Source: Gnetum montanum
Lineage: Eukaryota > Streptophyta > Gnetopsida > Gnetales > Gnetaceae
DNA length: 64,000 nt
Direction: 5' to 3'
Assembly: GCA_015680685.1 (NCBI GenBank)
Contig: MNCI01004848.1
Coordinates: 8,052-72,051, forward strand
The translations under genes were made by a program, and so were the position numbers. Below, in pieces: positions 47,292-62,400 of the stretch. Below the pieces are notes generated by a model. The model searched no databases, was not told the DNA's origin, and worked only from the letters and a program-made list of their open reading frames with translations. Within the stretch, counting starts at the first letter, position 1. Each line of letters starts with the position of its first letter.

Positions 47292-48750
47292 AAACTATCA
47301 TTATTTATTGTCTCCACACAAATGGCATAAGTAGAAAAACTCTAAAATATTTAAAATTTAAGAATTGAAAAATACTATTGCCAAGGGTAATGAGCAAAAG
47401 AATAATTAACAAAAACATGTTCAATAGAGTCTTCTTGAGAGCAAACTGAATAAACTAGATTATCAAAAGCAAGAAGTTGGAATCAACACACAATAGAAAT
47501 GCCTCTAAATAATAAAGACTAAGCATAAAACTACACTTTCAATTGAATCCCAAGTTTTCATTAGTTCTTAAACCCTTGTAGCCAATTAGTCTCAATATTT
47601 TAAGTGTTCCATCTATGATTAAGAATTATAGAAGTAGCTTTCTCTTTATCAAATCACTATTAAGCATTTAGAATTAAAAATATAGCATTTTAACATCATC
47701 TAGCCAAACTTAGTTACACTAAAAACAAGATCAGAATTAAGAAAAAGATCCCATGAAAATAGCCAAACACCTATCATGAAGAGTTTGAAAAGATAGCTTA
47801 TTTGTTTTATTTAAATTGAATTTACCTTAGAATTTCTCCCATCCTAATAACACAAGAAGAGTCATGTTAGAGAAAAATTTGTAACATGAAGAATCTCTTT
47901 ATGATTAAATTTGATCCTTTCATGTAAGAATCATAAGTAGCTAAAATATTAGTACTTCTACAACAAAGAGTCCACTAGACAAATATCCATTTAATGAAAT
48001 CCCAAGAATGTTGGAAAGTATGTGATTGCAAATAAGAATTAATCTATTGTCAAGTTATCCAAATGTCTTAAAGCATAAGTGATCATCTAGTTTTAATTTT
48101 GGTAGAAGTAATAACCCAGTTTTTCCATTGAGTATTAAACCAAAGTAGTTAGAAAACCAAATTTTAATTTAATGTCTAATAAACAATTTCTAGTTTTCAT
48201 TACTTCATAAAGCTCTTAATATCCATTTGGTAAGAAGAAATATTCCTTGACAATAAACTAAAGGTAAACTTAAAGCACTTACTTTTTTGTCAATAGTACA
48301 AAATTTCCAATGCACTCAAGAAAACTAATGAAGAGCATCATTGTTTTCCAAAAACAAAATTAATAAGTTACTCCAACTACTCATATGATCTTTTAGAAGG
48401 AGCCCTAAACAAAGAATAATAAGCATGAGAAGACTATGAAATTATAGAAGTAATAATAAATCTTTCTACTAAAAACAATGGTTTGCCAACCCACTTACTA
48501 ATTTTCTGATGAATTTTAGGAAGAACTTTCTCCCAAAAATAATTGGTAGAATCTAAGAAATAGCAAAGTTATAAACTCAAAAGGGTGAATTCAATTTCAA
48601 GAAAAATTAAAAAGTTCACAAGGAATATCTCCAAGGTTGGATCTTATAGCATGAGTTTTGTTTCAATTAATAGTAGGACCAAAGGTTTTATAATAAATTT
48701 GAATATAATGAAAGGCAGTTGTTAAGTTATTTTTAGTTGTACTTGATAAA
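47292..48750 (-). pseudogene. LINE-type reverse transcriptase C-terminal remnant
   Basis: Read on the minus strand, patches of several frames match the plant LINE RT tail. IN(stop)NKTH near 48675 fits the 'INWxKS' block. PLFLVERFIITSIIS near 48450 with YYSLFRAPSKRS near 48405 fits 'LSLAGRxxLIxSVL...YxxSLFxxP'. CSQEDSIEHVFVN near 47440 with HYPW near 47405 fits the C-terminal zinc domain of non-LTR retrotransposons. Many stops show great age. Its 3' end abuts the element E insertion site. Confidence 0.6.
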
Positions 48751-48789
48751 AGGTTTTATGTAAAATGCAAGAAACCATTTTATTTACAT

Positions 48790-49160
48790 CACATTAGATC
48801 TAATAAACTAAATACAGAAGCTCACTATCTCTTAACTACTATTCTAATAAAGTATTGGAGTGCCATCAACAAACTTTGCTTAAGTTCGCATCATCTTAGA
48901 ATTCAAATTGGAAAATGGATTCAACTCCCTTGAGAAGATTGCACTTGTAGGTTGTGTAGGTTAGAAGTCCTTGAGGATTAGTTGCATGTATTTCTTTTTT
49001 GTGCCATGACTACCCATTTGAGACAATATTATAATGTTGTTGCAAAAAACTTGTATGATTTGTTTTTGTTGCCCATATCAATGCTTGCTCAATTTGTAAA
49101 AGTTGTCTTTATTTTTCACAAAAATGTAATATTTGTCTAATAGATCTTTAAAATCTAATT
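48790..49160 (+). pseudogene. Second non-LTR retrotransposon C-terminal remnant, opposite strand
   Basis: The plus strand has one frame with SSHHLRIQIGKWIQLP, then CTCRLCRLEVLED, a stop, LHVFLFCAM and LRQYY. This C-x2-C...H...C zinc-like tail, preceded by an 'LRIxxGxW' block, is the style of ORF2 ends in some LINE clades. Two stops are present. I am moderately sure of the class, not the family. Confidence 0.45.
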
Positions 49161-50435
49161 CTACACAAACCCTTCAAGTTTGCAAAGCACAAAAATGACT
49201 TTGTTTTTTAACAACAAAACTCTCCCAACCATTCTAGCAATATCGATAATTAAAAGATAAAAACCATGCAAATTGGGAAACTCAATCCAAATTGGTAAAA
49301 TATTTTTTTTTATATACTTTATCAAGATCAAAGTCTTCTTACCATTTATGTAAAACTAAAAAAGTATCATGCATGCACAAACCATGGAGTCAATAAAATT
49401 CAAAGCAAAGACATTGTGAATACCTCTCTAATTAGTTCTCATCTAATCATTCAAAATTGATGCAACTAGCATCCTTTCAATGAAAAACCCAATAGTGTGG
49501 TGCTTTGAGAAATCCAATACGATTGCATTCAATAAATTATTTGTTGAATGAAACAAAGTTTAAAGGTTTGAGGTTCATTTTTTGTTCTTGTATAATTAAA
49601 CCTTACACTCATTCATATCCATTGCCAAATCTTCTGTGCAAACCACAGAGCTGGCAAAAACCATAACCATATGTATTAATAAAAATTCTTTGTCTTTACC
49701 CAAGATCGTTGGAAGATCTCCTCATTAAAGCCCAGGTCCCAAATATAGCCTTCACGATAAAAAATAATTACAGTAATGTTGTCAATTTCAATGCTCACGT
49801 GGGTGAGTGAGGGAATGAGTACAATTTTGCAGTTCAAAGCAACAAAAGCAACACGGTAGGCATCACCACATCTCTAGTGATCGTCATTTTAATTTGTTGA
49901 AAGAACATAAAAGTAAAACATGTTCCACTGGCTTTCATATGGACATCTTACAAATTTTTAATTTTGGCTAAGATTTTCATCATTTGTATGGTTCTATTTT
50001 TAATTCATGAATTGTTTCCTTGTGGACTTCATCTTTTACGCAGTCTAACAGAAACATAAGAAAAGAAAAATGAAATGCAAATGTTTCGAATGATATATTT
50101 GCTTAGAGACTCAAAACTACACCAGAAAGGGGAAAACAACCATGTTCTTAAAAATTTGGATACCATTGCGAATGATAGAATGAATTAGAATGAATTTTAA
50201 CCATAGAAGCATCACTCTCTTCGTGCATCAACTATGGAGTTGATTTGATCCAACAAAGTCCCTTTCCCACAATACTGGGTAGAATTTCAAAAATTTGGTA
50301 CCAAAGGATTTGCCGATCATGATGTATCAAGTATCCCAAAAAAACGATTTTTCCGTCAGGATGAAGAACAAAAATTTACAATAAGGCCCCCTGAGGAGCT
50401 GCAGATATAATTAATTTGGCTGCAATTTCGGATAT
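49161..50435. other. AT-rich spacer downstream of the SNF2 gene
   Basis: No gene or repeat supported. The last few hundred bases before 50436 would hold the 3' UTR and polyadenylation site of the minus-strand gene; no canonical AATAAA was picked out within 300 bases of the stop. Confidence 0.5.
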
Positions 50436-53400
50436 TTAAACATCTAATCTACCCAGGTTTCTAGATATGTCATCAACATCAATAACATTACTGCTATCAA
50501 AAGGTGACTCTTGTGTCCTTGTCTGTTTCGGTCTTGAATCCATGCCATCGAAGCTGGAATAGCTTCTATTTTCATCATCAGCATCTAAATTTATTGATAC
50601 TGGTTTCTTTTCAACAGAAGAATCGTCATCAGATTTTAGAGATGCATGTTGGATGTTCTCAAGTTGATTTGTTAAATCTCTTAAACGCCTTTCAAGATTT
50701 TGCCCTTTGTCTGGAAGCCTTGAAATCATATCCTACATAGTTTTACAGCAAAATCTGGAACGCTTTAAAAACAGCTAGAAAATTTGCATTTTAACTGCAA
50801 TATTCAACTCGTCCGAAACAAATAAGAAAAAGAGAAAAGTCGAACAACCAGCAGACCTTATTATCAAGCATACGTGTAAGCCGATTGATGTTAGCAATAG
50901 TCTCCTGTTCCCTGAATTCATTAGTTGGGTGAACAGCCACATGCTGAAATGAGGCAAACTCCTTAGGCTTTAAAGCATTGCTGCTACTGTAACCAGAGGC
51001 ATGGACTTTCAGTAGAAATTATGTAATAGATTGCCTTCTGAAGTGTTGGAAAGAGGAAAATGACAAAATATTCTTGACTTACCCGTTTAACACAACATCT
51101 TTTGTGACTTCAGATGGAGCAAATACCGGAAAGGCTCTAACATATTTCCTGCATTCAAACGAAAAAAATGGGTAACTAAAGAAACAAAACATTACGAAAA
51201 AGCAAATCATATCTAGTCGTATTTCCACTACCTCCCTTCCCAGTGGACATCATAATCATCAGGCGGTGGAGGTTGCACTGCTTCAGTCTTCGAGTATAGC
51301 AAGTTATGGTGGTTAACTCCTGCAATGCCCAGACCTTCTAAGAACTCAATATGTTGTTTCAGGCAATCATCACTGCAAATCAGAATCTGTATTAGGAAAA
51401 CAGTTTATTTAATAAAATCGCAATTATATTTTTGGTATATCAAAACATAATAAAATATGTATGGTGAACATTAAATAAGCACAAACAAATTGAAAAAAAA
51501 AATATCGGATGAAAACTAATGAAATTCTCAGGCAAGAAGCATAAAATTAGTCAGATTTTGTATAGATGACCGTAAAATAGAAGCAAAGAAGAAATAAGCA
51601 GTTATAACTCATATTTGCTACATGTCCATATCAAAGAATACTGAATATGAAACTGAAACCGGAGATTTTATTATGCCTGTAGACTTAAAGAGGATCTATT
51701 TGGTGGACAGTACATTCATCTCATGGAAAACAAGTATAGACTCAAAGTGAAGAGCTGCCACTGAAATGCAACAAAAAATAGATCATACAAAGTTTTTGAG
51801 GATATATGACAACCAAAGCAAGTTGTAAACACTGAGCAATAAGAGTAATGTCCAAAAGAGGTATATAAGACAGCGTGAAATCAAAGCAAACCAAACTGAT
51901 GTACCATTACAGCATTTTTCAACTGAAAAAAGATGCAAAGAGTTAAGAGAAATAAGTACATTTCATGCTGTTTGTCGTGTTCATCATGAAGCTGCTGTTG
52001 AGTCAGTGAAACATCAAAGCCACTATCTGGTACACTAAAAAGCTCATGAAGTTCCTGCAACAACACACCTCCTTTAACAATTCTGTGATAGTTGATACAG
52101 AGTTATTAACTTTCAGAATATAATTCAAACTAACCATATGCTGACTCAAAACCTCACCTGTCTGGTAAAATATCGAGTTTGTTGCTTGCACTCTGTGGCA
52201 GTTCGAAATAAACCACCTTTAAATACCTGTGTTTTGTTGAAAGAAAAGCTTAATTACAGACCAACCTCCAGGTTATAAAACACAAACATTGCTAGTGATA
52301 TGGATGGAATAACCACCTGTTTTCTATAAATTTTTTCTTCAATTGTACCGCAAGTTATTAGTCTATACACAAGAACATTCCTTAGTTGACCAATGCGATA
52401 GGCACGATCAACACTTTGATTATCAGTGCTGCAAGATCACCAACATAAAAAGTAACACAGCCTAATCAGCATAAATTAATACGAAAGAAAAAATATTTTT
52501 TGTAGCAAGGCAGTCTCTATTATAGGAATCCAGAGTCACAACTCTACTGTATTCCCCATTATCAAATGTCTCTTCAGTAATATTTACATTACCTCAGTAG
52601 ACAATTTCATTATCAAAAGCAAGGAACAAGGTTATTTTTAGGTTGTGAGTTCAGCTAGCAAGAGCAGGAAGTAAGAAAAACAGAGCACGAAGACTACTAG
52701 AACAGTCTAGAAGCATCTAGCTAATACTCCATCCAATGCCAGTATTATAACTGATTCCAGCCTGCAGAACTTTCATAAGGTCATTTACAAAGGGTTCTAA
52801 CAAATGGTGATAAGGCTTGGCCTTCTAGCCTTGCCCTCATGAACTAATTCTAAATAATACATTACTGTCATGAGGGATTCTATTTGTTGAAAAGAAGCAT
52901 TATGATGTATCCTAGCAAAATATACTGCCGAAGAAAAGTAAAAAATCGAAACCTTGGATTCCAAGCAGGATCAACAATGATCACTCGATCAGCTCCTGTA
53001 AGTGTAATTCCTAACCCACCAACCTGTGAAGTCAACAGAAATATTGGAACCTCATCACTTTGTTGAAATTCCTGCAACAAAATGTACCATGTTTAGTCAT
53101 AACCATGGGTTATCAAAAAGGTAAAGTTGCTCATGACTATAGACACTATAAACCCGTTGCTTGTTTACATTTACAAACTTCTCTCTATCACACGCCTTGG
53201 TTGTGCCATCAATACGGTAGAAGTTGTATCCTTTCTGTTTAATTTCCTCCTGCCAAAACAATAGGGGTAAATTGGATTGTTTCATAAGAAAAACAATAGC
53301 TATAAAAACCTACATGATTAAAAAGATTGGTAATTCACTAGTTTGTCAACCAATAAGATAATAAGTCCACGCTGCAACTGGGGCACCATTACACCTAGGT

Positions 53401-56400
53401 TAAAAATCAGCTGGCTTTATAGTGTTCACTAGTTTCAATGTGAAGTTTTTCTTTACAAATAAATGGACGTCTAAAATTCAGTTGTACGAAATCAGAAGGC
53501 AACCTCTTTATGTCAATTCAAGAGGTTACTTATCAATAATTCACATCATGTTCTTGTCATATGATTAACAAAATCTAGTATAATGGTAATTTACATGTTT
53601 CCTAGGTTGAATATTTCTGCAGAGAATTCACAAAACAAATACACGCTATATTCAGAAAAAAATCAGTGATCAGAATAATTGTGACCTGAGGAAATGATGT
53701 CCCTTGCATTTAAAACATTGACAGCAGTGTAAAGAAAGAAGAAAGTAGCTGTGCATGCCGTACCTGAATAATATTGAGCATTTTTCTTGTCTGTGAAAAA
53801 ACTAAGACACGATGGCTCTCTTCTATGAGATTTCTCTGTCCAAGAATTGTGAAACTTTCAGCTCCAGAAAATTTAAATACAGATTAAACAATTTTTTCTC
53901 AAATTTGATTGGTGATTTTTTCTAGAATAAAAATAAGAAGGATTGCAAGTGCATGCTGTTTTACTGACCAATAATGCCATCACGAATACAACTTTACAAG
54001 AAATTGTATTTTGACTTTTGTCCCCAAGTTGAAAATCCTGAACACTAGCCAAAGATGCTGCAACTTCTTCTACAGCATCAACTTCTGCCCTCATTTCATC
54101 AATTGAAGAAACATTAGTTCCACTGATCAATGATTCCATTCCTTCAGTTATATCCTCTGTTGCCCTTTCTGTCAAAAGCCCAGGATGATCACATATCTTT
54201 TTCAAAACCTGATTCATGTAATTTAATTCAGGTATTAGAGTCTTCACATTCATAAAAACATGTCATCAATAAATTAGTTATAAAATTGAAAAGTTAACGG
54301 GATACAAAATACAATGATAACTCAACTACCAGGATTGCAAGGTGCAGGGTTTAACAACAACAAACAGTTATGGAAACAAAGCTATAGGAATCTGTAGCAT
54401 CGATAAACACAATCAGAAAACCTACTGTCAGTGCAGCTAATGCAGAACCATCTATACTTGATCTTGCAGTTTTGCTTTGAAGAAATGCTTGATATAACTT
54501 CCTCTGCATGAAAAATTACTTAAAATTGAATGGAGCCAATGATGATTGTGTTAACGCAAGATGATGGCAAAGAATTATATTGAAAAAAACCTGGTAATTT
54601 GTTAATTTCAGCCAGACAATAATATCATCTTTTTTTGCGAGTTTCCGACTTGATGAAGCTGCAGATTCTGGAAATATTTCACTCTTGAGGCGACGCAAGA
54701 AATAAGGCTGAATTCTTTCTCTCAGTTCCTGGAAATTAAAAATTACCACAGTTTCATACAACGGCTTTCTAGCTGACTTGATAGGATTCATTACTGTACA
54801 GTGACAACAATGCATCTGACAAGGAACTTGTCCACAGTGCAAGAATAACCCAATATAGCAATTGGCCATACATGTCAACATATCGGAAACTAAATGTGTC
54901 CCCCTATCCATATAAGTTGTAAGACCTGGGTTCAAGCCTGGGCACAGCCACTCAAATGAGGTTAGGCTTACACTCATCCATTGCCCTTCTAGGACCCTGC
55001 CTTGGTGGGATGAGCATTGAACCTCTGAGTGGTGATCCTTTCTATAAGTTTATCTTGTTTCTTGAATACCCTAGGTTAACAATTTGTTGTGAATGTTAAT
55101 ATTTATGATATATGTTAATATTTATGATATTTGTAATCTATTGCTACGGGATATGCATGTAACTTTAGGCTGGAAATACAAATAATGCTAACGTACAAAG
55201 ATGCAACATAATAGACCAAAAGAGAATGATTCAGCTAACCTTTCCAATGAGGTTTAAGATGTGGATTTTTACAAACAAATGCATGATATGCAAAAACTTA
55301 GAGAACAGACCTTTGATCATGATGGCTGTACTCCAAGTTTTTATTATCAATAAAATTTTATTATCCTTTTAAACAAAGAGAACTTTTATGGAAAGCAAAT
55401 ATAATTTATTTTCCTTCTTCATAAAACCATCCATGGATTTTGTCTGCTAATCACTATTTACATTATTTTTACTTTTCTTCTAATTGCATCTCAAGTGCAG
55501 ATCTCTGATGCTCTTACAAGTGATGGTTTGAATTTCGTAGATTTTAACAGTGGTCCCAAGTCATAACACCCATGAGTCAGATGGCTATTGTTGTCTGTTT
55601 CTTTCTATTTGCATCAGCTGTTAAGCATCATTCTGTATTGCCCATTGTCAGCATTCTGATTGATAAAAGTCTAATTTTCACCACCTGGGAATTTCTGACA
55701 CTTTTACTTCATTAGTTTCACAAACTAGATTAGTTTTAACACTTTTACTACATAAAATACGTTGCAGGATTGTCACTTGTGCTTCAAAGCATAGCCACCA
55801 CAAGTTTACCAGATAGGATTTACAAAGTAAAATCTTTACATGTATACAGTTTGACAACTTTCATAGACAGGATTAAACTAAATCCAATTACAAATTGTTA
55901 GCTATACTCTACTGACTCAGCATCATGCTGGTAAAATGTGTACCCTAGAAATACCCCATTTTTTATTTCATTTAGTGCAACAAAGAAGGGTTATAAACTA
56001 TCAATACTTGCAAGCCTTCGGAAGTTTGTGTGAATCATATCTGAAAAATGGCATTCAATTATCCATTCAATATGTAAGAACTAACATATGGCTAAAATTA
56101 TGACAACATAATAGAAAAAGGATAATACAGAATCAGTTGATTGCTACATTGTGATTTGTCCTACCTCGGCTGCTTTTGCTCCAACCCATTTCTGTCTCTG
56201 AGTAGCTTTCTTGTCATTTGCTTGTAAAATAAGGTTCTCGTACCTCGCCTTGAAACTGATAAGCAAAATAAAAATTACCATAAGAATTTCATTTTTGCTG
56301 TTCAAGAATTCTTTATTACCAAAAAACATAAGCATTCAACATACTCTCTGTGGTCCCCTAGAAGGCCAGGGCAGCAAAAGTCAAACAAAGCCCACATTTC

Positions 56401-59400
56401 CTACAGTTGCCAAAGAAAATTATTGTCGGTAAGAATTGGTAAACATTAATAAGGAAAAAAATATCTCAGGCCAAAGAAGAAAAACAACACAATAGATAAA
56501 TCAAATGATACATAGCATATCAGTAACTAAGATTCAAGCTCCATAAAAAGTGCATTCACTGTGTAACATGACAGCTGCCTTCAAGTACAGCAAAGCCATT
56601 TACCTTAAGATTGTTTTGAATTGGTGTGCCACTTAAAATAATTCGGTGTTCACTTGGAATCTCGCGTAAACTTTTTGCACGTTGTGTGCTTGGATTTTTA
56701 ATGATGTGCCCCTATCAAGTAATTTGAAATTAGGGATTTGAGATTTAAAAAAAAAAAAGAAATATTAACTTGTAATCCAATACTTTAAAAAAGCCATCAG
56801 ACTAAATAAATATGAAAACATGATTCATCGAAAAGCCATGTAGACTCAATTACCCCAACACTTTGTAGACTAACCTCATCTAATATGATATAATTCCATG
56901 TAGCACTAGCCTCATTGGTGTCATCGTAATCATATAATCTATGATTATCACCTCTTATTGCTTTCCAGTTATTTCGAACAACATCATATGTTGTCAAAAG
57001 AATACCACCAGCCTACAAGGGTACATAGGTGCGCAATTGTTATGTAATTTCTTAAATGAGATATAACAGAAATTATATTTAAAAATACAAAAAGCTCGGA
57101 AATATGGTTCCACATAACAACTTTTTATCATCAATAGTACTTGAAAGAATTACTAAAAAAGAAAACACAAAAAAAATTCTCCCAAAATGACATTTGGTAC
57201 TACCTGTGCTTTAGTAAGAAACACAACATGTTGTATATGCAAAAACAATAAATACAAAATATCATGCAAATTAAAAACAGTAAAATTTACTTTTTTAACA
57301 GGTAAAAAGATGAAATGCAATAAATTACTTGGGATCTTGGAGATCATTAAAGGATCATGATCATCCAAGATCAGAAAAAATAATAAAATTTGAAGTTATC
57401 GGCTTATGGTACTCACCTATTCCTAACCATCTTAAAAGCCTTGGTTATATATCTTGATATGTCACTTGGTCTTGAAGCTCAAAATAAATTATTCTCAGGA
57501 CATTGATAAGTATCATAACAAGTTGCATTGGATTCGCCACCATTTTGAGTTTTACGTAAACCTCCTCTTTAGGGTGATGAAGAAAGAAGGGAGAGGATTA
57601 TTAAACAGTTAGTTATTAATAATTTTCACCAACTATTTACTAGATAAATAAAATGAATTTAATTTTCCTAATGGTTATATAGGTTTGCAAGTTCCTACCA
57701 CCTTAGGATGGTGATGAAACTTTTCTGTTCAAATTCTTCATCGAAGTTATCAGTTCTCAAACACACATAATGTTGAATAAGTAACTTAATTGATAAAATA
57801 TTTACATTTTGATTTCAGTGCCAACTATCAGGTATGTAGAATAGCATGTCTATGGTCACTTTAAACAGAAAAAATAATGAAAAGTGCAAATTAGAATTAT
57901 CAATTAGATGGCAAAATAAATTAGAAACCTTACTTAGCATTTATTTGTGAATGTATTTTAAAATACCATAAAAGTGGGCCATTGTAAAAGGCTAGCCTTC
58001 CAATATCTAAAATGGCCCACAACAGATTTGCATCATGATAAGTACCACTAACAGGCTAGCAAATACAAGGTTTAGATAACAATAAGACAGACAGGAAAGT
58101 AGAATTTGCCTTTACCACATCAAAGAATCATCCAGATACAATTTTTCATTATAAAATTGTCTATTGTTATCATAATAATTGTATTCATAGGGCGACGGGA
58201 AACTTTCGCCTATTTCTCACAGACAGAATGTTCTTTTACACCATCATCAATAGCCTAGCCTTACAACAACTAGATGGGTTCGTTTTTTCAGGATTCTTTC
58301 ACCATTTGTGTCTACAAGAGGCAATAGAAATTGTTATATCTGTGCTTACATGTTGTCATTGTACACCGATACTAGAAAAAACCTAGTCTACCCTTCATAT
58401 TTTAAAACATCCAGCTTTTGTCAATGTACGTCAATATTCAGGAGTTAAAGCATAAAACTGATTTTGATGTATTCAAATTACGAATTAAATTCCCTCAAGA
58501 TTTCCATGTGTGGTAATGATTTCAATTCATTTGTTTTAATCATTGATACCTGAATCTAGAAAGTATAGAAGCCCTTAAATTCAGTTACTTTTTTGTCTTC
58601 TACTTCTTATACCCAGAAATCAACGCCAGCGGCAAGCAGCAGGCCATGATGAACCACTGAATGGAAGTATACAGTGTTGAAGGAGGAACTGAGAAAATTA
58701 AAGGCCAAAAAGGAAGCACCTTTCTTAACTCTTGCAAGAAAGCATGGCTAATTTCTCCCGGTTGATAGGCATGTTTAGAGAAGTATTCTATCAATTTAGC
58801 TGTCAAGATAATCTTAAGTAAACCATGCACACTAATTTTGTATACGGTAATTTTAATGAAGGAAAATTACAGCGACAGAAACCATACCAAAGTAAACAAA
58901 TCATTATAATTAAAGATTCAACTGCAAAATAAGAACCTATAGCATAGGACAAAATAAGGAAAACTACTAAAATAAGAACCTGAAGAACATAGTGAAGCGC
59001 ATAATCCCGTGCACTTCCAGCATTACCAGTGAAACTGCATATCCACTTCAAAATTGTCTTAGACTCAAATTTTCATACACAAATTACTGATATCTTAGAC
59101 TAAAAGAATTTGCGTTGGAACATCTAACAAATCGTTCCTTCAATGTATATTCAGTTACAAAGCATAAAAACAACTTACAAAGATAAGCAACACCCTATAT
59201 GACAAATTATATTAGCTAAGGCAACAGGACAGGGTGCTACTTACTAGCTTAGTTATATATTTAACATATATACCCATAATTTGGCCGAGAGAATCTTGGA
59301 AAAATAGAGTTGAAGTTTAGTTCATATATTGTATTAAAAATTATCCAAGTTGCCATTTTAGCAAATTCTATATATTCTATAACAATTTTGGTCAGATTGC

Positions 59401-62400
59401 TAGGATAGCATGGTGAGAAGGATAACTAATTCCAACTTTGGTAGTAAATCTTGTGTTACAAAATATTTTGAATTTTCATGGATTGTTGTTTCCATACATA
59501 CTACCATGCCCTTCCGAATTTTATTCCTTGTACATTGCACTAAGAAGACATACACATAGAAGCCACAGATTTCTTGGATCAAATATGTTGTTGTTATGGA
59601 TGAAATATTATTTAGCATTACAAATAGGTTATCTTAGAAATGTTATGCATGAAATCTTATTTAGTGTTACAATAAGCTCTCCCTCTAGCATTATGGATGG
59701 AATATTATTTAGTGTTACCAATAAGCTCTGCATGGAGTGTTATGAACAATATTATTTAGTGTTACCAATCTATGACTGGTAGTTGCCCTCCTGGCCAAAA
59801 TAAACTTCAGAATGAACCAAAAACTTACTCTCTTGTTTTCCCAGCTAAACCAACTATAGATAACTCCTTCATCCAATTTGGTAGAACTGTTTTTGGTGCA
59901 ACTATCAAAGCACGCTTAATTAGTCGAGAAGCAAAAAGTCCTGCAAGAAAAGCTGAAGCCTGAAACAAAGAACATTTAGCTATAAGATAATCTTCAACTG
60001 TCTCACCTTTCACTAGTTACCATACTTATTATAAAAAGCCAGAAAAATAACTAGTACCAGTAATGCCATAAACATTGCAACTTTTTAACAAAATGTCATG
60101 AGTTCAACTCGTCAGTTAGGGATAAATCATCTGAGTAAGAGATATCGGTTCCGAACCCTTCTACCAGACAAGGATGGTAAAATGAATGGTAGTTAAGAAT
60201 TCCAATTAACCAATAAAGGTTAGGCCTTAACATTCATTAGTTAATTGAAATTCATGGATGAAAAATAAGATTAAACTTTCCAAAGGTCTGTAAAAGAATT
60301 CTGCATTACAAGGAGCATTTGGAATATTAAAAGTTGAGATCAGCTTGCAACTCAATCAGTGTGACTCTGTAATAAGAGCCAAAGCATATTTATTGGTAAC
60401 AAAACACTGTGTTCCCAGTTTTAATATTTCTTGCAATGGTTAACTTCTTAAATTTTCTTGAATAAAAATATACAAAGCAGCTCTAAACATGTTTACCCCA
60501 AACTTTCTTTATGTGGAAGCATTTCGCTAATTCTTGTTTCTTGATATTAATGTTTTATTGCAACATAGTGCATTGAGGTCTTCAAAATTCTCAAATGATA
60601 ATCACTTATCATGTCTCGTGAAAATTCGATCAATCTGCATTGGCTTGTGTGCCTAGGCAATGTAACTATAATCCCTAGTATCTCTTAATATATTTTTAAC
60701 TAATTTCTTTTATCAAATCTATTCAAATTTAAAAATCCAATCCAGCATCTAATCATGTTTTTTCCTATTGCTTTTGAGGATAGCCCTGTCCAGTGGTGTA
60801 GAAAACAAGCTGAAATTCCATCATTATGTCATTACCACAACCCTAAGTGCTAATTTTCAAAATTGAAAAATACAATGCTAGTTCAATCAGAATTTAAATG
60901 ATGCAAACCCTTAGGGATCCCAACTAAGGAATCATCTCTGCGCTAAGGCAAAGAACTAAATCACTTGCAAGTTAAAGTTAGGACCTGCAATTCTCTGACC
61001 CTGCTATTTAGAATACTGTTTTGAGTCAAATAAAAACATGGTTTTTGTTATCTGCACTTGGTAGAATTCAAATTGCAAAGTTTGAAAATCATGTCAAAGA
61101 TATAGATAGTTGTGTTTTAATATTTGTAGAAATTAAGCATAGTATAAATATTTACTTAATCTCAAATGCAGTAACTGTCAGTGCACATGAAATTTCAATT
61201 TTTATCAATTACATATTACAATTTGTAAAACTTGATTTTCATTTCCTAAAAAACTTCTAAAAGCGCGCAGTTTTCTAATTCTTACAAAGCAGAAAATACA
61301 CTTTCACAATTAACATATCAGAAGATAAGAATACCTGCATAGTTTTTCCCAGCCCCATGTCATCACCTAAAATTCCGCCTTTCGATTTACAATGAAGGTT
61401 CCACATCCATCTGATGCATTCAACTTGATGGGGATAGAGATACTTTGCAACCTTACTTGGCAATTTATACAATTGGTTGACACAGCTAAGCATTAAGTCC
61501 CCTTTTGATTCATCGGAACATTCATCAGCAGCGGCTTTAACAGACAAACCATCAACCTTTTTATGCAGAAGTTCACTTCTCAAATGTTTAGAAAGGCTCT
61601 TGGCTGATTCAATAGAATATGATGACACCCGAGTATCTTCTGAATAACATAAATCATCTTCATCCGCAGATGGTGGGATTGTGGCTCCCAGGGACAATTT
61701 GGATAGATCTAAATTCTTGTCAGATTTGAGAGTTTTAAATCTGCTTGTATCGGAAAAGCTAGATTTTTTATTTCCTGGATGAGTCTCTAATAAACTAGAA
61801 TTTGAAATCTGATTCTCAGTGTCATCTGCAGGTGTTGTCATATTAGATTGGTAAAAGGTCTGCACCTCATCATCACACTGATCTGATGACAGTGTTGACA
61901 TGGCACTCCCGAATTCAGGGGCCTCTGGACTGTCAACTGTTTTATTTGCAAGAATTTCCTCTGTGTAATCCTCTATGAAGCTTCTTGCTTCTATAAAACC
62001 ATTCCTCTCATCACCAGATACATTTGAAGCATAACTTTCATCATCAGATTCACTTCGTGACTCATCTATGTATTCACTGCTTGGATCATCCTTAAGGAGA
62101 TTGAAGGCATCCAATATCCGTGGCTTACGTTTACCAACGCACTCTTCACGAGTGATCACTTCTTCCTTGGATTTACCGACCGTAGTGTCTTCAATGTTGA
62201 GAGAATTTAGCTTTGAATTTATCTCCTCCAGAGAGGGTACCTTTTTGGATCCATTCACAGAGGATAGGGTATCGCATCTTTCTTCGTCGTCATTTTGTTC
62301 ACATTTAACACCATCTGAATCTCTGGATGCCCCCTCTTCCTTTACATGAATAGTTACTGATTCATCTGTATATGTATTCTCGCCAATGGAAGAGTCTTCA

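Noticed and set aside
53169-53180. Alternative exon 13 donor GTAAAT (6 bases upstream of the chosen one)
   Set aside because: It also keeps the frame but removes two residues between REK and the EFQQ block; the downstream GTAAAC gives the spacing expected from homologues as I recall them.
61021-61260. 79-codon plus-strand frame in intron 2 of the SNF2 gene
   Set aside because: No motif, AT-rich composition, opposite strand to the gene.
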